Assembly: GCA_003820375.1 (NCBI GenBank)
Contig: RPQH01000033.1
Span: forward strand, 1 to 42,856
Reading direction: 5' to 3'
Length of the DNA stretch: 42,856 bases
DNA from: Ignavibacteriota bacterium
Lineage (GTDB): Bacteria > Bacteroidota > Ignavibacteria > Tepidaquicellales > OLB5
Position numbers and translations under genes: made by a program
The notes under the pieces: generated by a model
Database searches by the model: none
Seen by the model: only the letters and a program-made list of their open reading frames with translations
Told to the model about the DNA's origin: nothing
Part shown: one piece after another, positions 1 to 7,785 of the stretch
How the letters are laid out: each line of letters starts with the position of its first letter
How positions within the stretch are numbered: position 1 is the first letter of the stretch

Positions 1-111
1 GGCACTTATGAAGTTGAATGGGATGCATCTAACTATCCAAGTGGTGTTTATTTTTATACATTACAAACAGAATTTTTCAATGAAACAAAAAAGATGGTTC
101 TTGTAAAGTAA
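1..111 (+). CDS. C-terminal end of a T9SS-sorted protein (5' truncated by window)
   Basis: The window opens inside a reading frame that runs 36 codons to a TAA at 109-111. The peptide has the pattern of the last third of a type IX secretion sorting domain: a GTYEVEWD strand, a SGVYFY strand and a terminal KKMVLVK. The same pattern closes the 133-1572 and 26900-28141 products. The domain directs export across the outer membrane and is normally cleaved off or used for surface attachment. Nothing can be said about the passenger domain, which lies upstream of the window. The next gene starts 21 bases later on the same strand, so the two may be co-transcribed. Confidence 0.85.
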   Translation, partial: GTYEVEWDASNYPSGVYFYTLQTEFFNETKKMVLVK

Positions 112-132
112 TTTTGGTATTTTGCAGATGTT

Positions 133-1572
133 ATGAGAAGAATTTTATTTCTGCTGATATTATTGGGTTCTATAATAAATACCAATTCACAATGGTATCA
201 GCAGAATATTCCTTCCGGCATAAATTTTCTTTTATCAATCGATTTTGTCAATACATTGCACGGAGCGGCTTGCGGCAGTGTGAATTTTAACGGCAGGGCA
301 ATTTATACAAATGATTCCGGTGCAGTGTGGCAGCTTGCACAGGTGCCGGATTCCTCACGCTCGCTTATATCGTTACAATTTATCAATGCATCAACAGGCT
401 ACATTGCAGGCGCATATAACAGCTCGGTGCTGTCTTTTCACCGCAATTTAAATAAATTTCCTTCATCAATATATAATTACAAAAACAAAATTGGGCTTGG
501 TTCATTGGTCGATTATAAAGGATTATTTCTCAAATCAACCGATGGGGGAGAGACATGGAATACTCACGGTGCACTTCCCGACAGTACATTTTATTTACTT
601 GGAATGTACTTCATCAATTCATCAACAGGTTTTGTAACAGCCGATTATAACACCGGAGCTGGAACTGCCGCAATTCTTAAAACCACAAACGGCGGGGCGT
701 CATGGATGAAAATGCAAACTCCTGCAGGTATAAATACACTCTGGGAAATTTATTTTGTTGATGATACATATGGATTTGCTGCGGGATATAAAAATACTTC
801 CGATACGACATTTTTATCTGTACTGTTAAAAACAACTGATGCCGGTGAAACATGGACGCAAAGCAATTTTAACGGAATAGAAAACCTGCTCGATATAACA
901 TTTTATAATTCGTTAACGGGCTTTATAACAGGTGCAGGAACACTCAACGGACTGGAATTTGGTGCATTACTTAAAACAACCGACGGAGGATTTAACTGGT
1001 TTGAAATTCCCCGTCCAGTGCAGGATGCAGTTTATAATGGCGTAAATGTTATTAAAGGAACGGGAACAGGCTTTATTTATGGAAAGACAAATAACGGCGG
1101 GATATTTATTTCCAAAACAGCCGATTATGGAATGAACTGGTCGAATCATATTATTGATAATATTAATAAGGAATTGAACGACGGTGTAATTGCGGATAAT
1201 AATAACTGGTACATTTGCGGTGGAAATTTCAGCACTGATGGTGTGATATTCAAAACAGTAAATGCCGGAGAGCCCATTGGAATCATTCCGTTAAACAATA
1301 ACATCCCGTCGCAATATAAGTTAAATCAAAATTATCCAAATCCCTTCAACCCGAAGACAATTATCAATTATCAATTGCCAATGAGCAATTTTGTTAAGCT
1401 TGCTATTTATGATGCTTTGGGTAAAGAAGTAACAACACTTGTTAATGAGGAACAGAAAGCAGGCATTTATGAAGTTGAATGGGATGGAACGAACTATTCC
1501 AGCGGTTTGTATTATTATAAAATACAGGCAGGGGAATACTCCGAAGTTAAAAAAATGATTTTGTTAAAATAA
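133..1572 (+). CDS. Secreted Ycf48/BNR-like beta-propeller protein with T9SS sorting domain
   Basis: A 479-aa protein with a Sec signal peptide (about residues 1-20, ending TNSQ). Its central region holds repeated blades with the K(S/T)T(D/N)GGxxW signature of Ycf48/BNR-like propellers, at about residues 134, 182, 232, 279 and 325. The NQNYPNPFNP motif near residue 399 opens an 80-residue T9SS C-terminal domain ending KKMILLK. Such proteins are exported by Sec and then T9SS, and the propeller is a binding or scaffolding fold with no catalytic residues visible. A paralogue with the same architecture sits at 26900-28141. The codons for residues around 409-419 consist of a 7-bp microrepeat (see findings). 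The ligand is unknown. Confidence 0.88.
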   Translation: MRRILFLLILLGSIINTNSQWYQQNIPSGINFLLSIDFVNTLHGAACGSVNFNGRAIYTNDSGAVWQLAQVPDSSRSLISLQFINASTGYIAGAYNSSVLSFHRNLNKFPSSIYNYKNKIGLGSLVDYKGLFLKSTDGGETWNTHGALPDSTFYLLGMYFINSSTGFVTADYNTGAGTAAILKTTNGGASWMKMQTPAGINTLWEIYFVDDTYGFAAGYKNTSDTTFLSVLLKTTDAGETWTQSNFNGIENLLDITFYNSLTGFITGAGTLNGLEFGALLKTTDGGFNWFEIPRPVQDAVYNGVNVIKGTGTGFIYGKTNNGGIFISKTADYGMNWSNHIIDNINKELNDGVIADNNNWYICGGNFSTDGVIFKTVNAGEPIGIIPLNNNIPSQYKLNQNYPNPFNPKTIINYQLPMSNFVKLAIYDALGKEVTTLVNEEQKAGIYEVEWDGTNYSSGLYYYKIQAGEYSEVKKMILLK

Positions 1573-1593
1573 ATTTAACTCATTAATAAATTT

Positions 1594-1944
1594 ATGAAAA
1601 CATTTTCCGCGTTATTAATTATATTATCTGCATTTATATTCTTATCATGCTCCAAAAGTCCGGAAAAAGAGATACAGGGAAAATGGAAATATACCGGTAC
1701 AGGTGCAATATTTGAATTTATGAAAGACAGGGAAATGAAGCTGATATTGACATACGGAATAATACCCGGAAAATATACATTCCCTGCAAAGGATTCCATC
1801 AAAATGGAATTTACGGGAAGCTCGCCTGAAGGAGTAAAGATTCCCGATATATACGGCAATGCAGTAATACGCGGAGACAGCATGTTTATTATTTATGATG
1901 AAAGCGGTATTGAGCAGTTGATGAGATTTGTGAGGGTTGAGTAA
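1594..1944 (+). CDS. Small lipoprotein, lipocalin-like or unknown
   Basis: A 116-aa product starting 21 bases after the preceding stop, same strand. The N-terminus is a lipoprotein signal: positive start, hydrophobic stretch, lipobox LSCS with the modified cysteine at residue 19. The mature part begins with EIQGKWKYTG and continues with alternating strands (FEFM, MKLILTYG, KYTFPAKDSIKMEF, DSMFIIYD). This is the pattern of the small GxWxY lipocalin-like lipoproteins common in Bacteroidota, but I do not recognise a named family. Likely anchored to a membrane facing the periplasm or outside. Function unknown. Confidence 0.75.
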   Translation: MKTFSALLIILSAFIFLSCSKSPEKEIQGKWKYTGTGAIFEFMKDREMKLILTYGIIPGKYTFPAKDSIKMEFTGSSPEGVKIPDIYGNAVIRGDSMFIIYDESGIEQLMRFVRVE

Positions 1945-2014
1945 TGATATTTGGATTTAAATGACCTAGAAGCATGCTGGAATGACACGGGAAGGGGGCT
2001 TGAACGCAAATATA

Positions 2015-2075
2015 AATCACATAGTGATTGCCTATATTAGCAATAACATAAATTATTGGCAACTCCTACGGAGTT
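2015..2075 (-). repeat. REP-like palindromes: inverted copy of the 63-bp unit core plus a variant-arm palindrome
   Basis: At 2015-2029 the sequence aatcac-ata-gtgatt is a perfect 6-bp stem with a 3-base loop. With its flank (2030-2040) it is the reverse complement of the core of the 63-bp units that follow. At 2061-2075, aactcc-tac-ggagtt has the same geometry but different arms. Both arms have changed together, so the palindrome is preserved while its sequence differs. No gene overlaps. Confidence 0.8.
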
Positions 2076-2090
2076 TGGATAATCATTGCA

Positions 2091-2322
2091 ATCGTTTTCT
2101 AATATAGGTAATCACTACGTGATTTAAATTTACTACAATAGATAATTATCACAATCGTTTTCTAATACAGGTAATCACTACGTGATTTAAATTTACTACA
2201 ATAGATAATTATCACAATCGTTTTCTAATATAGGTAATCACTACGTGATTGAAATTTACTACAATAGATAATCATTGCAAACGTTTTCTAATATAGGTAA
2301 TCACTACGTGATTTAAATTTAC
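2091..2322 (+). repeat. Tandem array of a 63-bp palindrome-bearing unit, about 3.7 copies
   Basis: Units start at 2091, 2154, 2217 and 2280 and differ at only a few positions. Each carries aatcac-tac-gtgatt, a 6-bp stem with a 3-base loop, at 2110, 2173, 2236 and 2299, preceded by a TTTTCTA-TATA type flank. The last unit is truncated near 2322. It lies downstream of a + strand lipoprotein gene and far from the 3' end of the minus-strand gene at 2909, so there is no obvious terminator role. It looks like an amplified REP-type element. Confidence 0.9.
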
Positions 2323-2835
2323 AACTATTGAATTAAGTGGTTTAGCGTTAAAAATCAGCTACAACTTCCTTGCCAAATACTTTCATCAAAGCATTGACAT
2401 TTTGTCAAAATCTGTGTGCTGTAATAAAATACCGGAGAAATAAACAGGTGTAGGGTAAAAATGAACATGAATTGCAATTTTTCAATTCAAATCAGCATTG
2501 ATATGATGAGTTTCACTGTTCAAAATCGCTTAAGTTATTATCCTGTAAGGCGATATTCGATTATTTTAAAATAAAAATATCATTAAAATTGCTGATTGCA
2601 AATCATAATCGCCAAAAAAAATAGTTTGCAAAATACACCTTTTTGCTACTAAAAATCGCGAGGAAATTTTGTCAAAGAAAAGAAAATTAATGCGTAATGA
2701 AAGTTGTGAAGCGGCATAAATGAGATTGTTCTTCACGGGTTAACTGAATCAAAAAAAGAAAATAAGAGACGAATTATCAATTTAAATATTTTAAAATGAA
2801 TGTCAATATAATTCCCGTAAGTTGTGCATCTGTAA
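2323..2835. other. Intergenic, no gene recognised
   Basis: About 510 bases with frequent stops in all frames, no convincing start site and no RNA gene that I can recognise. It is AT-rich and contains short scattered repeats such as caaaat and aaaatcg. A short minus-strand frame near 2350-2400 reads like protein but is closed by stops after 16 codons. Confidence 0.5.
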
Positions 2836-2869
2836 TAAAAAAAAGGGTTGACTTTTTAAAGACAACCCT
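2836..2869 (-). terminator. Rho-independent terminator of the 2909-4558 gene
   Basis: On the minus strand, agggttg pairs with caaccct (2863-2869 with 2844-2850) across a 12-base loop, followed by a run of T (plus-strand A at 2836-2844). It lies about 40 bases beyond the stop codon of the minus-strand gene. Confidence 0.8.
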
Positions 2870-2908
2870 AATAAAACATTTTAACGAAATATTTACAAAA
2901 CTGTGTTT

Positions 2909-4558
2909 TTACTTTAATAAAATCATTTTCTTTGTTTCAGAAAATGTGCCTGCAGTTAATGTATAAAAATATATTCCGCTGGTAAGGTTAGATGCATTGA
3001 AATTATAATTATATCTTCCAACCTTCAAATTTCCGTTTATGAGTGTACTTACAGTTCTTCCGTTTATATCATATACAGTTAAATTAACATTTCCTTCACG
3101 GGGAATATTAAATTTTATTACTGTTTCAGGATTGAACGGATTTGGATAATTCTGCCTGAGGTAATATGTACCCGGTATTTCATTATTGACCGGTTCAATT
3201 CCAACAAAAGGAGAATATTTAATTGTAGCAAAGTCATAATCGGTACCGACTCCCAGGCTTCTGCCTGTGACGAAAACTTCACCGTAGTGATTCACGGCAA
3301 TGGAATTGGTATAATCATTTCCGTTACCGGGACCATTATATCTTTTAACCCACTGCTGAACACCTGAAGGATTATATTTAATAGTAGCGTAATCATCACC
3401 TGAGAGTGTCCCGCTTGCTCCTGTTACATAAATATTTCCGGAACCATCAACCATAACTGAACGTGCAATATCAACCATTCCCATAGGACCGTCATAAAAT
3501 GCAACCCATTGCATTGCACCGGAAGAATTATATTTCACTGTAATAAAGTTTGAGTCTTCAGCTGCGACAGCACCAATACCGCCGCCTGTAACATAAACAT
3601 TTCCGGCATTATCTAAGGACAGGTCATAAGCAAGCTCGGTTACATTTGAGGAGTTGTTATAAAATGCATGCCATTGCAGAACACCGGAAGGGTTATATTT
3701 AACGGTTAAAAAATCGTATTTATATACTGGACCATTATCGATATATCCGCAAGCGACAATATTACCAGCCTGGTCACATTCAATCGCCCTCGCAAAATCT
3801 CCGCCGTTAACTGTAGGATTGTTATAAGTCCTTGACCACAGCAAATTACCGTCAGTATCATATTTAATTACTGTAAAATCTGAGCCTGTACCATTGTTAA
3901 TGGTCATTCCGGCTATTGCCACATCACCGGTTGGAGTCAAAGTCATTGCATACGGATAATCATATGCATTTAGAGTTCCGTTAAATCTTTTAACCCACTG
4001 CTCAACACCTGAAGAATTGTATTTAACCGTTACAATATCCAGGTCAGTGCCAGTACCGGGACTCCTGCCGGTAACATAAACATTTCCGGAAGCATCAACA
4101 GCAATAACGTTCGCTTCATCGACACCGTTAGCAGTACCATTGTATAAAGCAACCCATAACTGGACGCCGGACGAATTGTATTTTATAGTAGTGTAATCGC
4201 AGAAGGTAGAATTAGTGCCGTTATCGCATCTGCCGGTAACATAAACATTCCCGGAGTTGTCAACAGCAATAGCGAAAATATAATCACCCCCGTTTATTGA
4301 GCCATTATATTTTCTTACCCAGGCAGTATCACCCAGCGGTGTGATTTTGATGGTAAGCATATCACGGCTGGTGCCCGTTTGATAACTTGAACCTGCCGTG
4401 TAAACATTTCCGGCATTATCAATTGTAAGGCAATTAGCTCCGTCAAATGTGTTTGCAGAGCCGTTGTATCTTGAAACCCATTGTTCACCAACCACTTGTG
4501 AAAACAATGCAGATGTAATTAAAAATGAAGCAGCGACAAATTTTATAAACGCTTTCAT
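2909..4558 (-). CDS. Secreted SBBP-type beta-propeller repeat protein with T9SS sorting domain
   Basis: A 549-aa protein with a signal peptide ending near LFSQ (about residue 20). Eight repeats of about 50 residues follow the pattern YNG..D.A..I.VD..GNVYVTGxS....DY.TIKYN.SG..QWV. This matches SBBP-type (beta-propeller) repeat proteins of Bacteroidota and relatives. From about residue 465 the RQNYPNPFNP motif opens a T9SS sorting domain ending ETKKMILLK. The start is supported by a strong Shine-Dalgarno AGGAGG (plus-strand cctcct at 4564-4569) five bases before the ATG. A terminator follows at 2836-2869, so it is probably monocistronic. The 7786-9420 gene is a paralogue. No enzymatic residues are visible; the role is probably adhesion or surface binding. 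Confidence 0.9.
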   Translation of the reverse strand: MKAFIKFVAASFLITSALFSQVVGEQWVSRYNGSANTFDGANCLTIDNAGNVYTAGSSYQTGTSRDMLTIKITPLGDTAWVRKYNGSINGGDYIFAIAVDNSGNVYVTGRCDNGTNSTFCDYTTIKYNSSGVQLWVALYNGTANGVDEANVIAVDASGNVYVTGRSPGTGTDLDIVTVKYNSSGVEQWVKRFNGTLNAYDYPYAMTLTPTGDVAIAGMTINNGTGSDFTVIKYDTDGNLLWSRTYNNPTVNGGDFARAIECDQAGNIVACGYIDNGPVYKYDFLTVKYNPSGVLQWHAFYNNSSNVTELAYDLSLDNAGNVYVTGGGIGAVAAEDSNFITVKYNSSGAMQWVAFYDGPMGMVDIARSVMVDGSGNIYVTGASGTLSGDDYATIKYNPSGVQQWVKRYNGPGNGNDYTNSIAVNHYGEVFVTGRSLGVGTDYDFATIKYSPFVGIEPVNNEIPGTYYLRQNYPNPFNPETVIKFNIPREGNVNLTVYDINGRTVSTLINGNLKVGRYNYNFNASNLTSGIYFYTLTAGTFSETKKMILLK

Positions 4559-4752
4559 TTTAACCTCCTTCGTTAAAACTAGATTAGATTTATAAAAAGA
4601 CTGAAAGTTTAGCTTGTATTATTATATTTATAGAACGATATTGCTGGAAATACTAAATTACTTACATCTAACGTATTCAAGTTAACCTAATTCCATTAGC
4701 TTGTAAATACCTTGATTACGGTAATGTAAGTTTTTATATAACACATAATTCA

Positions 4753-6513
4753 ATGGGCAAAACTGATTATAAACTCTCTTTTTTATTTATTTTATTACTA
4801 ATCCTTCCGTTTGTATTTGGTTACATAGCTGATAATCTCTTTTCAAATAAAGGACTTACGGGCAACTCCCATTCTCATGTTTCTTATAAAGTCCGGTTAA
4901 AGCTTGCCGAAATGACTCTTCGTGAAAAGATTGCACAAATGATAATTTCAAGTACTGTTCCTGCGGAATTTAAGGAAAACTCCTCCGAACACAAGAAACT
5001 CATCAATTTGGTTACAAAGCAAAAAATTGGCGGATTTATATTTTTCAAGGGCAGTTCTTCAGATTATGCAAGGATTTCTAATATGCTGCAAAGCAAAACT
5101 GAGGTTCCCTTATTGATTTCGTCAGATTTTGAAAGAGGAACAGGCATGCGAGTTTCTGATGGTACATTATTTCCGAACAACATGGCAATAGGTGCATCCG
5201 GAAATGCAGACCTTGTGTACAAGATGGGACAGGTTATTGCAGAAGAATCCAGGGCTATGGGAATCCGGCAAAACTATGCTCCGGTTTGCGACGTAAATAA
5301 CAATCCTGATAATCCGATAATTAATGTCCGTTCATTTGGTGAAGACCCTGTGCTGGTTTCGAAAATGTCTGCGGCAATGATAAAGGGATTGCAGGATGGA
5401 AACGTTATAGCAACCGCTAAACATTTTCCCGGGCACGGCGATACTGAAATTGATTCACATAATGACCTGCCTGTACTGAATTTCTCGATGGACAGGTTGA
5501 ATAAAGTCGAGCTGATTCCTTTTAAAAATGCAATCGATAATAATGTGAAGTCCGTTATGATTGCACATCTCTCTTTCCCTGAACTGGAAAAGGGACCGAA
5601 TATACCTGCTTCACTTTCAAATAACATTGTTAACGGATTGCTTTTAGACCAGATGGGTTTTAAAGGACTTGTTGTAACAGATGCTTTAAACATGAAAGGT
5701 ATTACAAAATACTTTACAACAAAAGAAATAGCCCTTATGTGTGTTAATGCCGGAATTGACCTTATACTAATGCCTGCTGATGAAGAAGCTTCAATCAGTG
5801 CAATTGAAGAAGCAGTTAACAGCGGACAAATTGCCGAAGAGAGAATTGACCGCTCGGTAGAAAAAATCCTGAGTGCAAAAGAATGGCTTGGACTGTACAA
5901 TAATAAAATGGTTGATGAAAATTCCTTAAGTAATATTGTGAATACTGAAAAATCGAATGCACTTGCGCAGCAAATAGCTGATGAATCAATTACACTGGTC
6001 AAAGATGAAAATAAAATCATTCCGGTTAAAGACATTCAAAGCAGGATATTAGTATATAATATTAGTGACGGAAAAGATAATGTGAATTCCGGATATTTCA
6101 ATACAAAGATAAATGAGAAATTCCCCAATGCAGAGATTGTTGATATTAACCAGGAAATTACAAGCGCTTCCATGAGTTCCTATATACAGAATGCATCAAA
6201 TTATTATGCAGTAATTATTTCAGTTTACGCAAAAGTAAAACATGGCACTGGAAAAATTTCCATTCTTTCGTCACACACAGATTTGATAAATGAAATAGCA
6301 TCAAAAGGAATAAAGATGATTGTTATATCACTTGGAAATCCATACTTGCTGACAAATTTTGATGCAGTGCCGAATTATATTTGTACATATGGTGATGCTA
6401 ATGTATCAATAAATGCAGTTATTAAGGCAATCGCCGGGGATATTAAAATTACGGGCAAACTTCCTATTAGTATTGGAAATAATTATCCTGTCGGCAGCGG
6501 AGTAATGAAATAA
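4753..6513 (+). CDS. nagZ: Beta-N-acetylhexosaminidase, glycoside hydrolase family 3 (NagZ type)
   Basis: A 586-aa GH3 enzyme. The NagZ signature KHFPGHGDTEIDSH lies at residues 223-236, with the loop Asp-His pair (D234, H236) that serves as general acid/base in NagZ. The nucleophile aspartate is D310 in VVTDALNMKG. Known NagZ enzymes remove GlcNAc from muropeptides or other beta-GlcNAc glycans. An N-terminal hydrophobic segment (about residues 9-27) implies export or membrane anchoring, unlike cytoplasmic E. coli NagZ. A C-terminal GH3 domain of about 190 residues (from about 395) is present; the beta-lactamase fusion seen in many Bacteroidota homologues is absent. It stands alone: the upstream gene is divergent and the downstream gene is separated by a hairpin and repeats. 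Confidence 0.9.
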   Translation: MGKTDYKLSFLFILLLILPFVFGYIADNLFSNKGLTGNSHSHVSYKVRLKLAEMTLREKIAQMIISSTVPAEFKENSSEHKKLINLVTKQKIGGFIFFKGSSSDYARISNMLQSKTEVPLLISSDFERGTGMRVSDGTLFPNNMAIGASGNADLVYKMGQVIAEESRAMGIRQNYAPVCDVNNNPDNPIINVRSFGEDPVLVSKMSAAMIKGLQDGNVIATAKHFPGHGDTEIDSHNDLPVLNFSMDRLNKVELIPFKNAIDNNVKSVMIAHLSFPELEKGPNIPASLSNNIVNGLLLDQMGFKGLVVTDALNMKGITKYFTTKEIALMCVNAGIDLILMPADEEASISAIEEAVNSGQIAEERIDRSVEKILSAKEWLGLYNNKMVDENSLSNIVNTEKSNALAQQIADESITLVKDENKIIPVKDIQSRILVYNISDGKDNVNSGYFNTKINEKFPNAEIVDINQEITSASMSSYIQNASNYYAVIISVYAKVKHGTGKISILSSHTDLINEIASKGIKMIVISLGNPYLLTNFDAVPNYICTYGDANVSINAVIKAIAGDIKITGKLPISIGNNYPVGSGVMK

Positions 6514-6525
6514 TTTTGCGAAGTG

Positions 6526-6557
6526 AGAGTTGGTTCTGCTTTAGCGGGATCAACTCT
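6526..6557 (+). terminator. 14-bp stem hairpin after nagZ, no U-tract
   Basis: agagttggttctgc (6526-6539) pairs with gcgggatcaactct (6544-6557) over all 14 positions, including three G-T pairs, with a TTTA loop. It begins 13 bases after the nagZ stop. No T-run follows, so it is not a canonical intrinsic terminator. It may protect the transcript end or be a repeat-derived palindrome. Confidence 0.5.
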
Positions 6558-6601
6558 TGAACTCCCAACTTTTGAACTCCCGGCTATTGAACTTCCGACT
6601 C
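6557..6601 (+). repeat. 15-bp direct repeat, three copies, core TTGAACTCCC
   Basis: Copies start at 6557, 6572 and 6587. The first ten bases are ttgaactccc, ttgaactccc and ttgaacttcc, with a variable 5-base remainder. The array abuts the right arm of the hairpin at 6526-6557. Confidence 0.8.
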
Positions 6602-6630
6602 TTACATTTTATTTTATTATCATTTTAGTA

Positions 6631-6638
6631 TATATTTG
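6631..6638 (+). promoter_or_regulatory. Candidate Bacteroidota-type -7 element (TATATTTG)
   Basis: TATATTTG matches the TAnnTTTG -7 consensus known from Bacteroidota. It lies 41 bases before the GTG start at 6680. A convincing -33 TTTG/TTG partner is not visible. Confidence 0.4.
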
Positions 6639-6679
6639 TAATAACAACGCCGGCCATAAAATTATAGGAAAGGATATGC

Positions 6680-7375
6680 GTGGGATATAATTACAAAATT
6701 ATTCCTGTTTCAATTTTTGTTTTCCTCTTAATAGCAGCCTATATCCAAGGATGTGTCAGCTATGAACAAACCACTACATTAAACGAAGATGGTTCCGGGT
6801 CGATGAGTATTCATTACTGGTCAACAATAAATAATATTGTTAAAGGCGGAGGTGATTCTTTTTTTGCTTATTACTTTGATGAAAATAAAGCGAAAGAAGA
6901 ATTTACCAGCAGTAATACACAGGTTAATAGTGTAAAGATAGAAGAAAAGTTGGAAGATAGTACAAAACATGTCCGGATTGAGCTTACTTTTAAAGATATT
7001 AATAAGCTTTTTGAAGCCCGCGGATTTAAAAGCTCACAACCTACCTGGAAAGAAAGCAGTGACGGTATGGAGCTGAGATATATTCTAAAGCGTGACAGTG
7101 TTGCGCACAGCCGTATAGTTTTAAATGAGGTATATTATAAAGATTATTATGTTACTTATACTTTTAATATGCCAAATGATATAGTTTCCACAAATGCTTC
7201 TAAAAAAGAAGGAAATACTTTAACCTGGGAGTTTAAGCTGACAAATTTCAACAAGGATATTGAAATGATTGCAAATGTTAAGAAAACATCAAAAGGAAAA
7301 CTATGCGGTATTATTCCTTTAATTGTTTTATCCGGCTTATTAAGTTTTACTTACTACAAAAGAAAAATCTCCTGA
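6680..7375 (+). CDS. Lipoprotein with C-terminal membrane segment, unknown function
   Basis: A 231-aa product starting at GTG. The nearby ATG at 6676 is in another frame and hits a stop after four codons, and an in-frame TAG lies at 6665, so GTG at 6680 with ggaaagg upstream is the best start. The N-terminus is a lipoprotein signal with IQGC and Cys25 as the lipidation site. The mature part opens with a strand pair (SYEQTTTLNEDGSGSMSIHY) and has a roughly 150-residue soluble domain. A hydrophobic segment (about residues 208-225, IIPLIVLSGLLSF) followed by YYKRK ends the protein. This layout resembles LppM-like lipoproteins with a C-terminal anchor, but the resemblance is weak and no function is assigned. 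Confidence 0.75.
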   Translation: MGYNYKIIPVSIFVFLLIAAYIQGCVSYEQTTTLNEDGSGSMSIHYWSTINNIVKGGGDSFFAYYFDENKAKEEFTSSNTQVNSVKIEEKLEDSTKHVRIELTFKDINKLFEARGFKSSQPTWKESSDGMELRYILKRDSVAHSRIVLNEVYYKDYYVTYTFNMPNDIVSTNASKKEGNTLTWEFKLTNFNKDIEMIANVKKTSKGKLCGIIPLIVLSGLLSFTYYKRKIS

Positions 7376-7785
7376 GTATAGAAACGTAATTACGGTACCT
7401 TTTACCTGATAGATAGCTGCAGTACTTAGTCTTTTCCACAGGTATTCCTAAAGTTAATGAACCATTTCTTCTGTTAATTCTTAAAGAGTTTAAATATAAA
7501 TAGTGTAACGTAATCTGAAATTTCTGCTTATTAACCGGTTGCTTATTAAAAAAATGTCAAAAAAAAGTGCACAAAACAGGGTATACTTATTCGTTATACC
7601 TGAAATTTTATATAAATAAACTCACAAAAAACATGAGGAAAATTGGTTGATAATCTAAAATATAATTTATATATTAAATCGTTGATTTTATAGAAATAAT
7701 TTGAGCCGTTATTATTGTATTAAAAGGCATCAAATTTTATACAACAAATAAATAAGTAATTGATTAAAAGTTTAATATAAAACAT
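7376..7785. other. Intergenic region, no gene recognised
   Basis: About 410 AT-rich bases with stops in all frames. It holds one imperfect hairpin, cagggtata (7577-7585) with tatacctg (7595-7602), and a perfect 10-bp palindrome cgtaattacg (about 7386-7395). Neither is followed by a T-run. The promoter of the gene at 7786 presumably lies here, but no TAnnTTTG match stands out. Confidence 0.5.

Noticed and set aside
2061..2075. Similarity of actcctacgg to a conserved 16S rRNA segment
   Set aside because: Only about ten bases match, they belong to a self-complementary repeat, and no other rRNA sequence surrounds them.
2091..2322. Possible CRISPR array
   Set aside because: The units are contiguous and near-identical over 63 bp, with no unique spacers and no cas genes nearby.
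2350..2400. Short minus-strand frame VNALMKVFGKEVVADF as a gene remnant
   Set aside because: It is only 16-18 codons between stops, with no homologous partner in the window and no start.
5274..6035. Long antisense frame opposite nagZ
   Set aside because: It is a shadow of the GH3 gene, low-complexity in S/I/F, with no start signals; the sense strand has catalytic motifs.
4753..6513. Alternative call as a GH3 beta-glucosidase
   Set aside because: The KHFPGHGDTxxDSH motif with the Asp-His pair is specific to the NagZ branch, whereas typical GH3 glucosidases lack it.
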